Positions 23,651 to 35,096 are shown, counted from the first letter of the stretch. The stretch: 64,000 nucleotides of DNA from Apiosordaria backusii (GCA_030549205.1 JAUKTV010000010.1:1302001-1366000); one strand, 5' to 3'. The notes: generated by a model from the letters alone, not told the origin. Numbers and translations: made by a program.

Positions 23651-24445
23651 ATGGATCCCCTCTTCCTGTCCCCCGCCCTGCCCTCGACCTTGATCCACTA
23701 CATAATACACCACTGCACCTACCCCACGACCCTCATCATCTGTAGCGATCGTGCCGAGTTCCTTTCTACCCTCACACAAGACCTAAATGCTCAACAACAA
23801 CAGCAGTCTGCAATCACAACAGATCCAGACACAGACGCTGGCCCAGACCCTACCGGTCAAGCTCCCCGCCAACCATCACGGCCGCCAGACCACACAACAT
23901 CGGCCCTTGGTCTCTTAACTCCGCCCCCGTTGTACCAATTGGCAGTCACACGGCACATACGGACAGTATTCATACCAACCGTGTCACACCTCCGCGCTTT
24001 TCTCTCCGTTTTCACCGTTCAGGACACCACAGCTGTTTCGGCACCTCCCACAAGCACAGCCGCGCCTAGCTCATCGTCATCCGGACCAAACCACACAGCT
24101 CCTTTACTCCTGGTGTACGGCTTTCTCGGGTTACATCGCCATACAAGTGAGTGGAGTGTCCAGGGCGTTAGTGGTACGGCCGCTGTGCTCGTCGAGGCGG
24201 CGAAAAAGGCGGGGTTAAAGGCCGTGATTGTGGAGGGTCTTCCACAGAGATTTCCTTCGGTTGAGGCCGCTGATGATTCCCAAGTCGAAGAGGACATTTT
24301 CTCAGAGAAGATGCCCGTGCTGAGTGGCAGCTCGAAGAGGACAGGGCTTAATCTTGAAGTGACGGGCTGGACAGGCAAGACCATCGAAGTGAGCAAGGTT
24401 CTAGGGAGATGGTTCCGCTTTGGAAAGGGCCAGTGGGAGGCCTGA
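23651..24445 (+). CDS. Conserved-looking hypothetical protein (264 aa)
   Basis: Intronless frame with an ATG right after the AP-3 divergent promoter. I do not recognise the family. Seen in it: a hydrophobic N-terminal strand-helix stretch (LIHYIIHHCTYPTTLIICSD), a poly-Gln run and a Pro/Thr-rich insert, then another strand pattern (VFIPTVSHLRAFLSVFTV), a Ser-rich insert, a strong hydrophobic strand followed by LLLVYGFLGLHRHTSEW, a helix (TAAVLVEAAKKAGLKAVIVE) and a final VTGWTGKTIEVSKVLGRWFR. Alternating strands and inserts suggest an alpha/beta fold; the LLLVYGFLGLH segment vaguely recalls Walker-B strands of RecA-like proteins such as Shu-complex members, but there is no P-loop and this is speculation. 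A candidate AATAAA lies 57 bases after the stop. Confidence 0.72.
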   Translation: MDPLFLSPALPSTLIHYIIHHCTYPTTLIICSDRAEFLSTLTQDLNAQQQQQSAITTDPDTDAGPDPTGQAPRQPSRPPDHTTSALGLLTPPPLYQLAVTRHIRTVFIPTVSHLRAFLSVFTVQDTTAVSAPPTSTAAPSSSSSGPNHTAPLLLVYGFLGLHRHTSEWSVQGVSGTAAVLVEAAKKAGLKAVIVEGLPQRFPSVEAADDSQVEEDIFSEKMPVLSGSSKRTGLNLEVTGWTGKTIEVSKVLGRWFRFGKGQWEA

Positions 24446-24797
24446 CGGCAAATACCGCCAAGTAGGTTGCACTTTTGTCTGTCTTGTTGTGTTCCTGGAA
24501 CAATAAACAAAAAAACGTGCTCATCTCTGCAGTGGACAGTTGGGCAGACCAGAAGAAACTTCTTTCCGATGTAAGACATGTTCTCACCATGACCATCATG
24601 GGAGAACAGCATGAGTGTTGATACCCTATTACTACAACCAAAACCTCCAATGCTAGCGCCAACGCCGTCCTGTGGTATCATTGCATCCTGATAATCCTGA
24701 CAAACACCAAATAAAAAAACACCTAAACCATGCTAACCCTCAGCCAGACCACCCGGTGCTGTGACCAAGCAAGATGAGGTGAAGAAACAGAGGGCGG
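24446..24797. other. Convergent 3' intergenic region
   Basis: 352 bases between the unknown gene and Nuf2 stops; contains 3'UTRs and the AATAAA at 24502. Nothing else seen. Confidence 0.55.
24502..24507 (+). terminator. Candidate polyadenylation signal
   Basis: AATAAA 57 bases downstream of the 264-aa gene's stop, followed by an A-run. Placement supports it. Confidence 0.45.
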
Positions 24798-26293
24798 TTA
24801 GAGGGCCTGCTCCATCTCGGTGATGTACAGCTTGATATGAGACTCCATCTTGAGGTACTCATCATACGCAGCCCGCACTTCGTTTTCGATATTCTCCTTG
24901 AGGTCGAGCATCTAAGTCAAATAGTTAGCACCGACTCCATACCACAAAGACACAGCGCACAACACAAGAACAAACATACCTTTTTCTCAATCTGTTCAAT
25001 CCTCACCCTCCTCCTCTCAATATCCTTGCCTTTCTCTGATCTCTCCTCTGTGAGCTTCTTGTGCACAGCCCTAAGCTCCTCCATAGACTCCTTCGCCCGT
25101 TGGGCCTTCTCTTGACTGTGCACTCGCAACGTCTCTGTCCTTTCCACCCACTTGGCCAGCTGCCTCTGCAGGAGTGCCTCCGTCCGCTCAACCTCGCGCA
25201 CACTGGCCCCGCGCTCAGTAAGCGCGTCCCTTTGCTTCGCATTCTTGGCGTTCTCCTCCTCCTCCTTCGCCAGCTCCGCCGCGATCTCCTCCAGTAGCTT
25301 AATACAACTAGCCACATCCCCCGTCACCACCGCAAACGAATCCGTCGACGTCTGCAGCGCCCTCGCCCTCCTATCCAGGCTATCAATATGCGCCTTGTCC
25401 CCATTAAGCGTATTACTCAGCTCCGTCAAACTGCTCTGCAGCGCCGACGGACTCTGCAGCGTATACGGCCTCAGCTTCGCGCTCTCCTGCTTCAGCACCA
25501 CCTTCGTCGTAGTCTTATCCTCCAACTCCTTCGTCATTTCCGCCTTCTTGATCTTTGCCTCCTCCCACCTCGCCGCAACCTTTTCTTGTGTCTTCCTCAG
25601 CTCCAAAAGTTTATGCTTCAATTCCTCGTTCCTCTTCGTCTTCTCCGCCACCTGCGCCTCCATTTGCTTCCGCGTAAACTTCATATCCTCCAACTGCCCC
25701 TCCATATTCTGGTTTTCTTGATACAGCTGCTCAATCCTCGCTTTTGTCTGCTCCGCCCGATTGCAATGCTCATCAATCACATTCGTCTGGCTCTCCCTGA
25801 ACCTGACAAAGTTAATCACATAACTAAACAGCTTCACCAACCGATCATGCGTCGGCTTGTACAAATCCCCAAAATTAAAATCCGTAACCCCACATTCATT
25901 CATCAGTCTTTTCAAATTGGCGAAAAACCCCAATAGGTTCCTTGTGTCCGCCGGCATGAGCGCGTCGCAGAGGTCTTCCCCGACAATGTCGTCTGCGGCG
26001 GCGCGCATGGCCGGGTCGACGGTGGCGCGGGTTTTGTTCATGAGGAGCTCGCCGAACCACTCAAAGATCATTTGGACTTGGATCGGGTTTGGCTTTTGGA
26101 GGTCTTGCACGGTAAAAGAGATGCCGAGCTCGTTGATGCAGCCGACGATTTCGCGGTCGGGGAGGCGCATGTTGGCGTAGGCGGCTTCTTCCTCTTTTTT
26201 TGCGGCGCGGGATTTGGCGGAGGGTCCCCCGGCGCCGGCGCCGGGGGGGAGGGCGCCGCCGGGGAGGATGGACATTCGGGGGTTGTAGGACAT
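24798..26293 (-). CDS. nuf2: Kinetochore protein Nuf2 (Ndc80 complex)
   Basis: Subunit of the Ndc80 complex that binds microtubules at kinetochores. Exons on the minus strand: 26293..24980 and 24911..24798 (475 aa); the 68-bp intron has GTATGT and CTTAG. The N-terminal calponin-homology-like domain spans about residues 30-150 ([56 protein letters not shown]), followed by continuous coiled coil to the end. I chose the ATG encoding [13 protein letters not shown]; an in-frame ATG 26 codons upstream (26371) exists, but the residues between are Pro/Leu-rich and lie outside the domain. Exon 2 supplies the last 37 residues starting [19 protein letters not shown]. Assignment is firm. Confidence 0.94.
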
Positions 26294-27088
26294 GATGGGC
26301 GGTCGTAGGGGGCGCAAGGGGGATGCGCTGGGTGGATTGAGAGGTGTGTTGTCGAGATTCGGGTGAATCACGGGTTGGTTGGAAGGTATACCGCAGACGC
26401 GCCGGAATATGAAGCCTGGCTTCGTGGTTGAGTGTAATCAGTTGTCGCGTCGACTTTGGGTCTCGATATCTAAGATGCGCTAAGGCTGGTGGTGAGCCAT
26501 CAATAATTTGGGTGGACCGTGTTGACGAAATTTGGCGGGGGGTTGCTCGGGAAACTGAATCCTTGCAATCGAATAACTACACTGCATTGATGCATAGACC
26601 TGGTAACTGCATCACCAACTCGCGCCCATATCATTTTCTATGAAAGACTTTTCTGATAAAAAAGGCTTCCAATACTGATTCCTCATCATAGGGAGATATC
26701 ATATTATTTTTGCCAACGGTATGAAGTGATATGACAGATGAAAAAGTTCAGCAGCTGCAACCCTAACCCATACTCTGTCCTCGTTGTGCTCCTTGCTCAC
26801 CCTCCCCTGAATTAACAGTGAATAACAAAGGTAACCTCCCAGAGATCGATAACCAGTCGTGAGACCTTTCGCTATGTATCTAAATTCAATGTTTGGAAAT
26901 CCATCATCAGAACCAAACCTTAGCTCAGCGTACCAGGCAGCCCCGTCGTGAAAGTTGAAGTTCCAGTCATTTTCCTTGCAACAGGAGTCGACTTCAGTCA
27001 ATCCTTGGACAAGCCGAAAATATCCGGAGGATGTACTGGAGGTTGACAGGGAGAGAGTGCCCTCAGGAAGCCTCTGTAACCGAAGGGA
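26294..27088. other. Intergenic: nuf2 5' flank and 3' flank of two-TM gene
   Basis: 795 bases. ORFs 26428..26643 and 26699..27001 carry no motif and low coding bias. Should hold the nuf2 promoter; no distinct element recognised. Confidence 0.5.
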
Positions 27089-27921
27089 TCAAACGATTCT
27101 TTCATCCATGCTCTGCTGGTGGATGGCCTTAGGGGGAGCCGATTCGTCTTCCAATTCTGGCCAGCGAGAGTTTTTACGATGTTCCTTCCAGCCACTCCGA
27201 CGTACAAGCTGCTTCTTCTTTCTGTGCGATCGATTCAATGGAACCACCACAAGATCCCCCGGCCTCGTCAGATCCCGCCGAATCTGTAAGAAACCTGCTT
27301 CCCACTTGCGGTACTTCATAAACACCTGCACCACCGCAGCGACCAACGTCCCCAGATAGAGCGTCCCCAAGGCTGAGCTCAAGTGATATACAAGTGTGGA
27401 GTGGGCGGATATCATGCGAATCATCGTCTCAGAGCGCTTGCCAAGCGCAGACGGAAAGAGTATTCCAGGAGGTGATTCAAGAGTGGTGTTTCTGACGTCT
27501 CGACAAGCTGACGTGTTCCAAGCGTGCTATTTGAGGAATCAGTCCCCGCTTACATCAAATAGTAGGAAGCGCACACGAAGGGGAGCCTGACAGCCTCACA
27601 GAACTCGAGAAACTCTTTCTTTGCTGTCCATTCAGCAAGCACCGTGCTTCGTTTGGCGTCTGCAGATGTTGATATTGTTTGCCAGAGCGCGAGCACGGTG
27701 ATCAAGAGGGAAGTGACGGAGAGAGCCTTGAGAATCAGCCCTCCTTTCGTCTTGGAAAGCTCCACGATGGTGGTAAGCGCAGCCCGGCTTCTGGTTGGCC
27801 TTGGTGCGCCAAACCCGCCATTGTGTGACGGTGGCTCCGGAGGGCCAACAGCCTCTGCCTCGAGGTCATCTTTGGCGGACGGAGGACGGCTGTGTTGATC
27901 AGTTGCGTCAGGAGTGGTCAT
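27089..27921 (-). CDS. Two-transmembrane fungal membrane protein, unknown function
   Basis: Exons on the minus strand: 27921..27554 and 27491..27089 (256 aa), intron 62 bp. An acidic, Pro-rich N-terminus leads to a first membrane helix (LKALSVTSLLITVLALWQTI). Next is the block STVLAEWTAKKEFLEFCEA, which I know as a recurring motif of a fungal-only membrane family, then a spliced loop and a second helix (SALGTLYLGTLVAAVVQVF). The basic cytosolic tail is rich in Lys/Arg (NRSHRKKKQLVRRSG). The splice joins YYL to NTTLESPPGIL in frame. Function unknown; probably a plasma-membrane or ER protein. Confidence 0.75.
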
Positions 27922-29362
27922 TGTATCAGTCTGCTTGCTAAAGGGTTACAAGGTGATATCGCATCTAAACCGTGAACAGTACTGGTACGGCGGGGCCGAG
28001 GGGCCTATGCGCTCCTCCCGTGAAGTCACATGATGACTGACAGGAAAGAATTCCATATGAACTGCCGTGATAGGTGAGCCAACCAGTTGAGGTGTCTCTT
28101 GGAGGGTGACAAACAGCAAAGGAAGCATCAAATACTGGAAGCAAGACTCTCAGCTGGGATATTGAATCTGAGTGGGAGCCATTCTCGACCAGATCGATGC
28201 TCCCTTTACTTCAAACCCATACCTCGTCAGCCCTTCCAAAACGCGCCTCTTCACACTGCTTCCCATCTGGAAGGCTTGACAAGTAGTGGAAAAGAGCCCC
28301 GGCGCCTGGGCAGTTGGCCTTGATCCTACCTTAGTGGCACATCATCAATGCCGAGCATGGCCCAAGAATGTGGTCAACCCTTGTCGAACCTTGAAAAATA
28401 AATGCTGGCCACCGAATACATGTTGTACCTGTCCTGGCACAGCATATCGATAGATTGCCATAGTGTGATCGCAGAAAAACCATCGACGCACCGCATAAAG
28501 TCGCAATTCTAGCCACATGGCAATGCCTTGGAAGGCCAACTTGAGATGAAAATCCGCAAGCAGCCGCTCTGTGGAGTTCAGCATCATCCCATATAACGGG
28601 TGCGCGCCTATTCCCATGTTGGCCCTGCAGAAAAGTATTAATTATGGGCGGCCATCCGCTGAAGATTCTTCCCCAGCTCTTCCATGCGCAGCCGTTATCC
28701 GAACGCAGTTCCTCGCTGTGCCACATGGACTACGGCTGATGTTGGACTGCTGAAATTAAACCTTTCGTACGGGCTGGAATAATAATAATAATCATGCTAA
28801 GATCTGATCCGGGTCAGGTCCGGATCTGCGGACCAACTATTGTAACTTGGATATCGTGGAAACAAAACGGAACAGGGTGCTCTGCTGATTTGTCGTTTGC
28901 TTGTGGGAGGGCTGATGCTGAAACGTGATGGCGTTGGCTGAGAGCCACTGCTGATGTCCATCGGATCAACTTTTCGAGGTGCTCATATACTACCTAGGTA
29001 CCTAGGTGTGATCAAGAGTGATTGGTCGACCTGACTGAGGAAAGGCTCTGGTGACGGATGGCCATATGTGAAGGTCTGAATCTTGTCAACAAAATTATGA
29101 GATCAAGTTACGCATCCAATTGATGCTTGTTGTGAAATATGCTCGTTTCGTTTCGGGTTCCCCCATCTCGTTCGTCTCCGCAAGTGAACCGATCCAGACA
29201 CAAGCTTGGTGGATGTTGCAGCACTTGGAGATACGTAGGTACCTAGCGTGGGCGGGTACTGCCGAACGCTGACAGGTGAGACGGGCATTTGTCGTTGAGG
29301 TGCATGAGAGAAAATATCAAAGCTTCAGTGAGGAGGAAGTTCCAGCTCACTCTGCTACACTA
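27922..29362. other. Intergenic, weakly coding
   Basis: About 1.4 kb. Contains an AAT trinucleotide microsatellite near 28779-28793 and a 16-base perfect palindrome at 28991. A 90-aa minus-strand ORF (28345..28617) is hydrophobic/aromatic but unrecognised; I do not call it a gene. Confidence 0.45.
28991..29006. repeat. Perfect palindrome ACCTAGGTACCTAGGT
   Basis: The 16-base sequence equals its own reverse complement and is two overlapping CCTAGG/AGGTACCT units. Shorter AGGTACCT palindromes occur near 29235, 43205 and 53355 in other non-coding regions. Possible regulatory or recombination word; function unknown. Confidence 0.6.
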
Positions 29363-30044
29363 CTAAAGATGAAGTAATAAGTTCAGATCTGGTTCACCCC
29401 ACGCAATCAAGGGCCTGGGCACTGCAGCATCTGCATCCGTGTTGCGATAGTGTTCAGAGTAGGCATCGAACTGTGTGGGAGCAAAACACGTGTCAGGCTG
29501 ACAAAGCTCCCGGAAGTCCCGCTGGAACGTCCCTTTGCTTGACTTCGGGGCCTGCGGGTTGACGCTGACTGCGGAGGACATACATACATACGGTAGCGTC
29601 ATGCAGGTGCTTGCGGAGAACGGAGAGCAACTTTTTGGCAAACGCGCAAAGAGAGCTGATGACGGCGAATGGCGAGACGATTGTAACGTAGAAGGGGCTG
29701 CTGGAACTGCTCATCAGGTTTTTGACCAACGCTGTGTCCTCGGCAGGGGGATCAGCACACACTCACCGTCACCATCCACGCAACTCGCAGGTGTTGAAAA
29801 GTGCTGATGACGCCCCAAAGCGTCCAGTGGAGGGTGACATTGGGGAAGCTTTCTGTGGCGACTGCCCTATCAGCTCTTCATGACATAATTGGCCGGGGTT
29901 TTGTGACAGGGGTGCATCAAGTCGAAGAGCCATTCCGTTTTGCTGAAGCAAACGAAAGCAGATTTCACCGCTGGCCCTCAGAATACGGCGAGCTGCGTAG
30001 TGTACCGTGCGGAGCCCAGGCGGATACGAGCATTTCTCATACAC
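29363..30044 (-). CDS. Putative small multi-exon gene or relic, unknown
   Basis: On the minus strand a hydrophobic stretch (FYVTIVSPFAVISSLCAFAK) ends at a good donor (ACC/GTATGT, near 29594) and splices over about 44 bases to GTFQRDFRELCQPDTCFAP, ending LIAWGEPDLNLLLHL and a stop at 29363. Further upstream another frame reads TLHWTLWGVISTFQHLRVAW and ends at a GTGAGT donor. A continuous start-to-stop model could not be completed, so boundaries are approximate. It may be a membrane protein, a lineage-specific gene or a decaying copy. No family recognised. Confidence 0.3.
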
Positions 30045-31485
30045 TATTCTTCATGGTGAGGGCTGTAATATGCAGTCTCCCAACGAGATGTATGAAGCAA
30101 GATGTGGTGGTCCAACTCTTCTCAATCACGGTATGCGGCGTCGACCAGGCAATTCTCATCCATCAGTGCGCGTCCATGTACATAGCCTCTTGGGTTCATT
30201 TTAGTGCCCAACAAAATCCCACCTGTAAAATCACTCAAAAGAGACACAGCAGATGTAATCTTTCTGATGCAGAAAAGGTGGTGGTCAGTGTTGGGGTTGG
30301 TCTGGTGGAGCGATGGGTGGGCCAACTTGAAGGCTGAAAAGGACCCCTGGCACAGAAAACCGTTGCGGTGGGGCGGTGCCAAGCCGAACCGAACCTCTCC
30401 AGGGTTCAGATGACGAGAAAACAGCGGGGGCCAGGGAAAACGGAGGGCAGGGGCAATCAAGTTGTCGCCGCCCTTCATGAATTCCATCATACCGAGAGAA
30501 AAAGGGCGGAAAAGTCCGACTTCGGGGACTGATGATGATTACCGTGAGTCTGGTCGGCTAAAGGTCCGTCCCCGCGGTCTGGAAAGTGTCTCCAGGACGT
30601 TTTGGATCGAAGGTTTGGAGGTCCATGGCTCACAGACCGGCCTGGGAATGTGATTGGGTCAACCAAGAAAGTAGAAGGGGCAAACGGAGGAGATCTAGCA
30701 GAACTCAATTCCTCAGTGATCGGATCAGTCTTCCTGGAGAGTGACATGATTTCGTAACGGGAGGAGCATTCATTCAAAACCCCCTCCGTTTCCATTCAGT
30801 GTTCCATTCAAAGAGCCCAGCAAGAACTGGCAGGGAGCAGCAAGCATGTCGCAAGCAAGGTAAGGTACCCGGACCCCTCCCTTGTCACTCGATTTCTTAT
30901 TTTTTTCCTTGGAGCCCTGCCAGCTGCAACGCCCTGTGTCAAATACGTGGGCCCTCCCGAACAACCCTTTTCTCAGACATTTCTCCCCGCCCTGAAGACA
31001 CAGCATAGGAATATCGCCCGGCGATCCATTTTTTCACGTCTTGCCCTCGCGTTTCAACCAGTTTCCTTCTCCCTCGCGCAGTAGGAACACTTTTCCATTC
31101 CAGCAACACGGAGACGACGCCACAAGCTTACGCAGTCTAGATCCTCTCCCTACTCCCCACTGCCGAAGCACTCCACTTGTGGGTAAGAAGCGCCCTGTGC
31201 TTGATGTCGAAGCTCCCGGTAGCTCAGCCCCTCATCACTGGACCTCCGTCACTCTCACGGCACAATAATACCTGGATGCACCCACTTTGTCTCTGCTGAA
31301 GCATGCTTTAGAGACATATCGACCGCCCGACGAATTTACAAGTCGCGCTGCCATTCCCACCCACGCGTCACCTCTCGATACTCTTCAGGATGAATCTATC
31401 CCGTCTGTCACCGTCAATAAATCTTATCAGTCACCAACCTCTCAGCCTACGCCGTTCCTCAACATAGTTTGGCCGAGACCACAAA
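30045..31485. other. Intergenic upstream of the 833-aa gene
   Basis: About 1.4 kb with no supported gene. The last ~400 bases are C/T-rich, consistent with a promoter and 5'UTR. A small open frame from 31287 begins with TTG, not ATG, and is not called. Confidence 0.5.
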
Positions 31486-33987
31486 ATGGGCTGGCTATTC
31501 CGGCGGAAGAGCCGCTGGAAGCGGGCTCATCCAAACGAATCCGATGTTGAGCAGTCCCGTGGCCGAGCCGAATCAGGACTTCCACCACGAACTCAAACAT
31601 TTCCAGATGCCATGACACTATCCGCTTTCCCGTCCATGTCGGAGCGCCAGGGGATCAAGAAGCAGCGAACCGAACCCAAAAAACTTCAGCGACGAGCCCG
31701 AACTTACAGCTTCTCGCCTGGTCGTGATGACTCCATCCAAGTGGGCCGCTCCAAGAGCACCAGAAACAAGCGGGGAGCAGGCGCATCCTTGCCCACGGCC
31801 TCTGGAGTGGCAAATGATGGCAGCGGAGCACAGTTCGATGTTGGGTTGGGAGCTGCCAATAGGGAAATTTTATGGCGTGTTCCTACGCTTCATAATAAAC
31901 GCGATGGCGATCATCTACCACGAAAGAAGTCGAGCAAGAAACAAAAAAGGGAGATTGATCATCGGCGCGAGGCTGAAATCAAGGCCATGAGCAGCTTCGT
32001 ACCTGTCCGGCCTGCCGCTGAGGACTGGATGGCTGGTCGTCCCATGAAGAAAGAGAGCAGGAGGATCAAATCAGGTCTTGGATTCGTTCGAGGGTCGGAT
32101 TGGGAAAAACGAAACCGGTCATCGGAAATCTCTCTTCCCGCTCCCGAGTCAATTGATTCGGCGCTCTCTTCGGACTCGGATTTCATGTCTTTTAGAGTTT
32201 CGGCGCTTGAGGCCTTAGCACCGCGACCCACTTTGCGGTGCACCACACACCCCCGGTTTGGCAGCGAGGGAACTGGCCTTGTAAGAAAAGCATCGCAACG
32301 CCAACATGAGCAACGGAAATCACCACCCAATATCCCTGAGGCCACCCTCAAGGCTCACAAGCGAGTTGCCAACCTCGCTGATGACCTTAATGCGAGCGAC
32401 CTTCGAGAGCTTATGGAACGAGATCAGCGAAGGAGAGAGAGGAAACGGCAACTCGAGCAAGAGAAGATCGAAGCGAGACTGGCCAGGAGAGCAGAAAAGC
32501 AGCGGGCTGCCGAAGCTGCAGCTCAACAACAGGGGAGGGAGTCACCTCCGAATCTCGAGAGAGGGGTGTTAGGTCGAGAGATCCCAGATTTGGGAGCCAA
32601 TGCTACTTCGGCCGTCGTGACTTCTACAAGGATCCGGGACTCTCAAAGTCAACTGCAAGAAGCTCAACCCGAGCTTCCCAACAATGACCATGATGATGTT
32701 ATTAATACCGATTCACGAGTGCCCCCACTCGCAGCCTTCCACCGAGTGGACAGCATCCCATTGCAGACGCCAGAGCTAAATCAAGAGCCAAAGGAAGAAC
32801 CCTTGCCCCAGCTGGCCAGTCCAAGGTCGCGAAGTTCTTTCCTACATGCACGATTACGGCGCTCAAAGTCACCATTGGGCTCAGAAACACGGACTGAGCA
32901 TACGGAATCGCTCAAGAAAGGCTCGGAGACGACTAGTTCCAGGGGTCCACTCTCATGGGCCTTGTTTTTCAGATGGGGCAAGAACAAGCGGCACTCTGCG
33001 GAGCCCTCGTCTTTTTCGAATACATCGCGAGATTCGATGCAGACAGCTCAGATACCCACTCCATCGCCCAATTTCATCCCACGGCGGGTCAGCTCAGGGG
33101 TGCCAAAGCGAACCATGTCTCGCTTCCGTGAAGACTTGCCAGAGTCACCAATGTCACCACCTGATTCTAGAATTCAGTCCCCGGAAGTTGACGTGATTCC
33201 TCCAATCGTGGAGACTTCGCCCGATCTCCCACAGCCAGATGAGGAGCCAGATCAACTACCAACACCACCCGCCGAAAGATACGACACTCCGATGACGGAC
33301 CCGCGGTCACTTGAAGACATGCGTGACACACCATCCACGGTCAACCATCCTGATGAACCTGCTGGTGTCTCGCCTGAACCACAGGCCATGTCTCTCGCAT
33401 CCATCGATTCGGAGGCGTCGTGGTTTTCAGGAGGCGGCATAGTCAGAAAGCGAAAGTCATCCAGTGTCATAAAGCGTGGCTCGCATGCGCAGTTACAGCG
33501 ATACACGCCTGAATCCGATAGCGGGCGTCTCCAGGAACATGACCATGCTAATGAGGAAATGGCAATCACAGAGGATGATTATTTAGCTCGCCTGACTCCG
33601 CTGCAAAGTGAGCGGCCTGGTTGGAATAGAAAGTCAACCGGCGAAGCAAGGCCGTCGAGCGACTGGGAAGAAGAGGCTCACTGGGGAAGTGTCGGGCAGC
33701 AACCCACTCTTGTTCACTCCCACACTGTTGGTAGGATGAAGAGCCGGGAGGGTTTGCTCAATAACTTTGGCGAGGAGGCGGCAAGCATCCATGAAGCAGA
33801 GGTGGTCGGCGCTGAAAGTCCAGTCGACGACGGCAACGGGCTTCAGCGAGCGACCAGTATCAACCTCGGCAAGGGGCATGCGCGGCGCATCAGTGCCGGG
33901 AGCGCGAGGCTGCTCTCGATTACTACACCGCGCTCATCAGTGGATGGGCGACGAACGAGCCTCACACTGAAGCGCATGAGCTCATGA
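31486..33987 (+). CDS. Large basic, low-complexity protein, unknown (833 aa)
   Basis: Single long frame with no needed intron. The start MGWLFRRKSRWKR has Gly2 and a basic cluster, compatible with membrane association by myristate plus charge, though position 6 is Arg and not Ser/Thr, which weakens that. The middle has a charged helix likely to form a coiled coil (residues about 285-345, ending RRAEKQRAAEAAAQQQ). Later parts are Ser/Pro/Arg-rich with many SP/TP sites and RRxS-type basic phosphosites (RRSKSP, RRISAGSARLL). A short hydrophobic/aromatic patch (GPLSWALFFRWGK) sits near 490. I do not recognise a catalytic domain; it resembles fungal-specific scaffolding or signalling proteins of unknown role. 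Confidence 0.75.
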   Translation: MGWLFRRKSRWKRAHPNESDVEQSRGRAESGLPPRTQTFPDAMTLSAFPSMSERQGIKKQRTEPKKLQRRARTYSFSPGRDDSIQVGRSKSTRNKRGAGASLPTASGVANDGSGAQFDVGLGAANREILWRVPTLHNKRDGDHLPRKKSSKKQKREIDHRREAEIKAMSSFVPVRPAAEDWMAGRPMKKESRRIKSGLGFVRGSDWEKRNRSSEISLPAPESIDSALSSDSDFMSFRVSALEALAPRPTLRCTTHPRFGSEGTGLVRKASQRQHEQRKSPPNIPEATLKAHKRVANLADDLNASDLRELMERDQRRRERKRQLEQEKIEARLARRAEKQRAAEAAAQQQGRESPPNLERGVLGREIPDLGANATSAVVTSTRIRDSQSQLQEAQPELPNNDHDDVINTDSRVPPLAAFHRVDSIPLQTPELNQEPKEEPLPQLASPRSRSSFLHARLRRSKSPLGSETRTEHTESLKKGSETTSSRGPLSWALFFRWGKNKRHSAEPSSFSNTSRDSMQTAQIPTPSPNFIPRRVSSGVPKRTMSRFREDLPESPMSPPDSRIQSPEVDVIPPIVETSPDLPQPDEEPDQLPTPPAERYDTPMTDPRSLEDMRDTPSTVNHPDEPAGVSPEPQAMSLASIDSEASWFSGGGIVRKRKSSSVIKRGSHAQLQRYTPESDSGRLQEHDHANEEMAITEDDYLARLTPLQSERPGWNRKSTGEARPSSDWEEEAHWGSVGQQPTLVHSHTVGRMKSREGLLNNFGEEAASIHEAEVVGAESPVDDGNGLQRATSINLGKGHARRISAGSARLLSITTPRSSVDGRRTSLTLKRMSS

Positions 33988-35005
33988 GGGGTTAGAAGTT
34001 GAGGCGATGAAGATGTGAACGGTAATGGCTGATCCTGAGACACCCACGCTCCTTTAACATTTCCCTGTTTGTCCCTACACCGACGGACCTTTCCTATTTC
34101 CACCGACCATTATTCATTCTTTACCTTATCCTTTCCTATCATTTTACATACCTACAAACCTGTCAAAAAAAACTTGAAACGCCAAAATATCAGACATCAG
34201 TCATCAGGATCAGCCATCCCCATCACTATTCCGCTTCCTACCATCAACTCATCCCATCATGCTCTTGCCCTCTACGGAAACCCTGCTCCGCCAACACCAT
34301 ATCAGGCCTCGATCTTTCATTACATACTCCTCAACCTGCGTTTTCTCCGCTATTATTTACTATTTTCTTTTGTCTTTTATACCCCCTTTTGCTTGAATTT
34401 GTCAGGAATAAGGTACGATACCCCTTCATGTATGTAACGGTTTCATCTCGGCTCGTCCCGGTCCCTCGGCGAGGGATTTCGGGAGGAGGGGCCAAAATGG
34501 ATAGAGACGGGACGGGACGGATGGAGTCGCGTTGGCTTTTTGCTTTTGTTCTTTTACTTGCACGGCGGGACTACGGGGGGCACATCACATGGTGGGAAGA
34601 TCGGGAGGCATTGCACGCAGATATCCTGGCATTTAGATGGAAATCCTACATCTGAGGTGCCCAAGAAAGGGACCATGGGGGTAACTTGATTTACAAGATT
34701 GAAGATCTATAATACTCCATAATTGTGCTTCTGAGATGTGTCGTGCTTCAGGATGTAAAGTGATGACGATGCAAGCCTTCCAAGTTGAGCAGCTCTCAGA
34801 ATACGGCAGAAGGCCGGCAATCTAATGGTCAATTAGTTATTCATTTGTTGTTTCTTGAAAAAGACCCGCACCATAACCCATGACAGAACCCAACGAAGCA
34901 AAATAGGAACCAGTTCAGTGTTGTCGTCAACAACTACGCTGAACAAATTGTCCCTTACTTGGAGCCCAAAATCACCGCTAAAATCCATCAAGTGGATGAT
35001 TTCAA
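33988..35005. other. Intergenic: 3' flank of the 833-aa gene
   Basis: Pyrimidine- then AT-rich sequence; ORFs 34069..34437 and 34389..34655 show no motif. Likely 3'UTR followed by spacer up to the tRNA gene. Confidence 0.5.
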
Positions 35006-35096
35006 GGGCCGCTGGTCTAGTGGTATGATTCTCGCTTAGGGTACACCCTACAGCAATGTTTGCGAGAGGTCCCGGGTTCAATCCCCGGGTGGCCCC
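35006..35096 (+). tRNA. tRNA-Pro (AGG), intron-containing
   Basis: Cloverleaf read directly: acceptor stem GGGCCGC pairs with GTGGCCC (one G-T pair), discriminator C; D arm with AGTGGTA loop; anticodon stem CTCGC/GCGAG with loop TTAGGGT giving anticodon AGG; T arm CCGGG-TTCAATC-CCCGG. A 19-base intron (about 35042..35060) sits one base 3' of the anticodon, the standard eukaryotic position. The A box (TGGTCTAGTGG) and B box (GGTTCAATCC) are intact. CCA is not needed from the gene, although CC follows by chance. Confidence 0.95.

Noticed and set aside
25388..25936. Leu/Arg-rich 182-aa ORF opposite nuf2
   Set aside because: Antisense of the Nuf2 coiled coil.
28345..28617. 90-aa aromatic-rich minus-strand ORF
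   Set aside because: No family, no splice continuity, sits in a weakly coding block.
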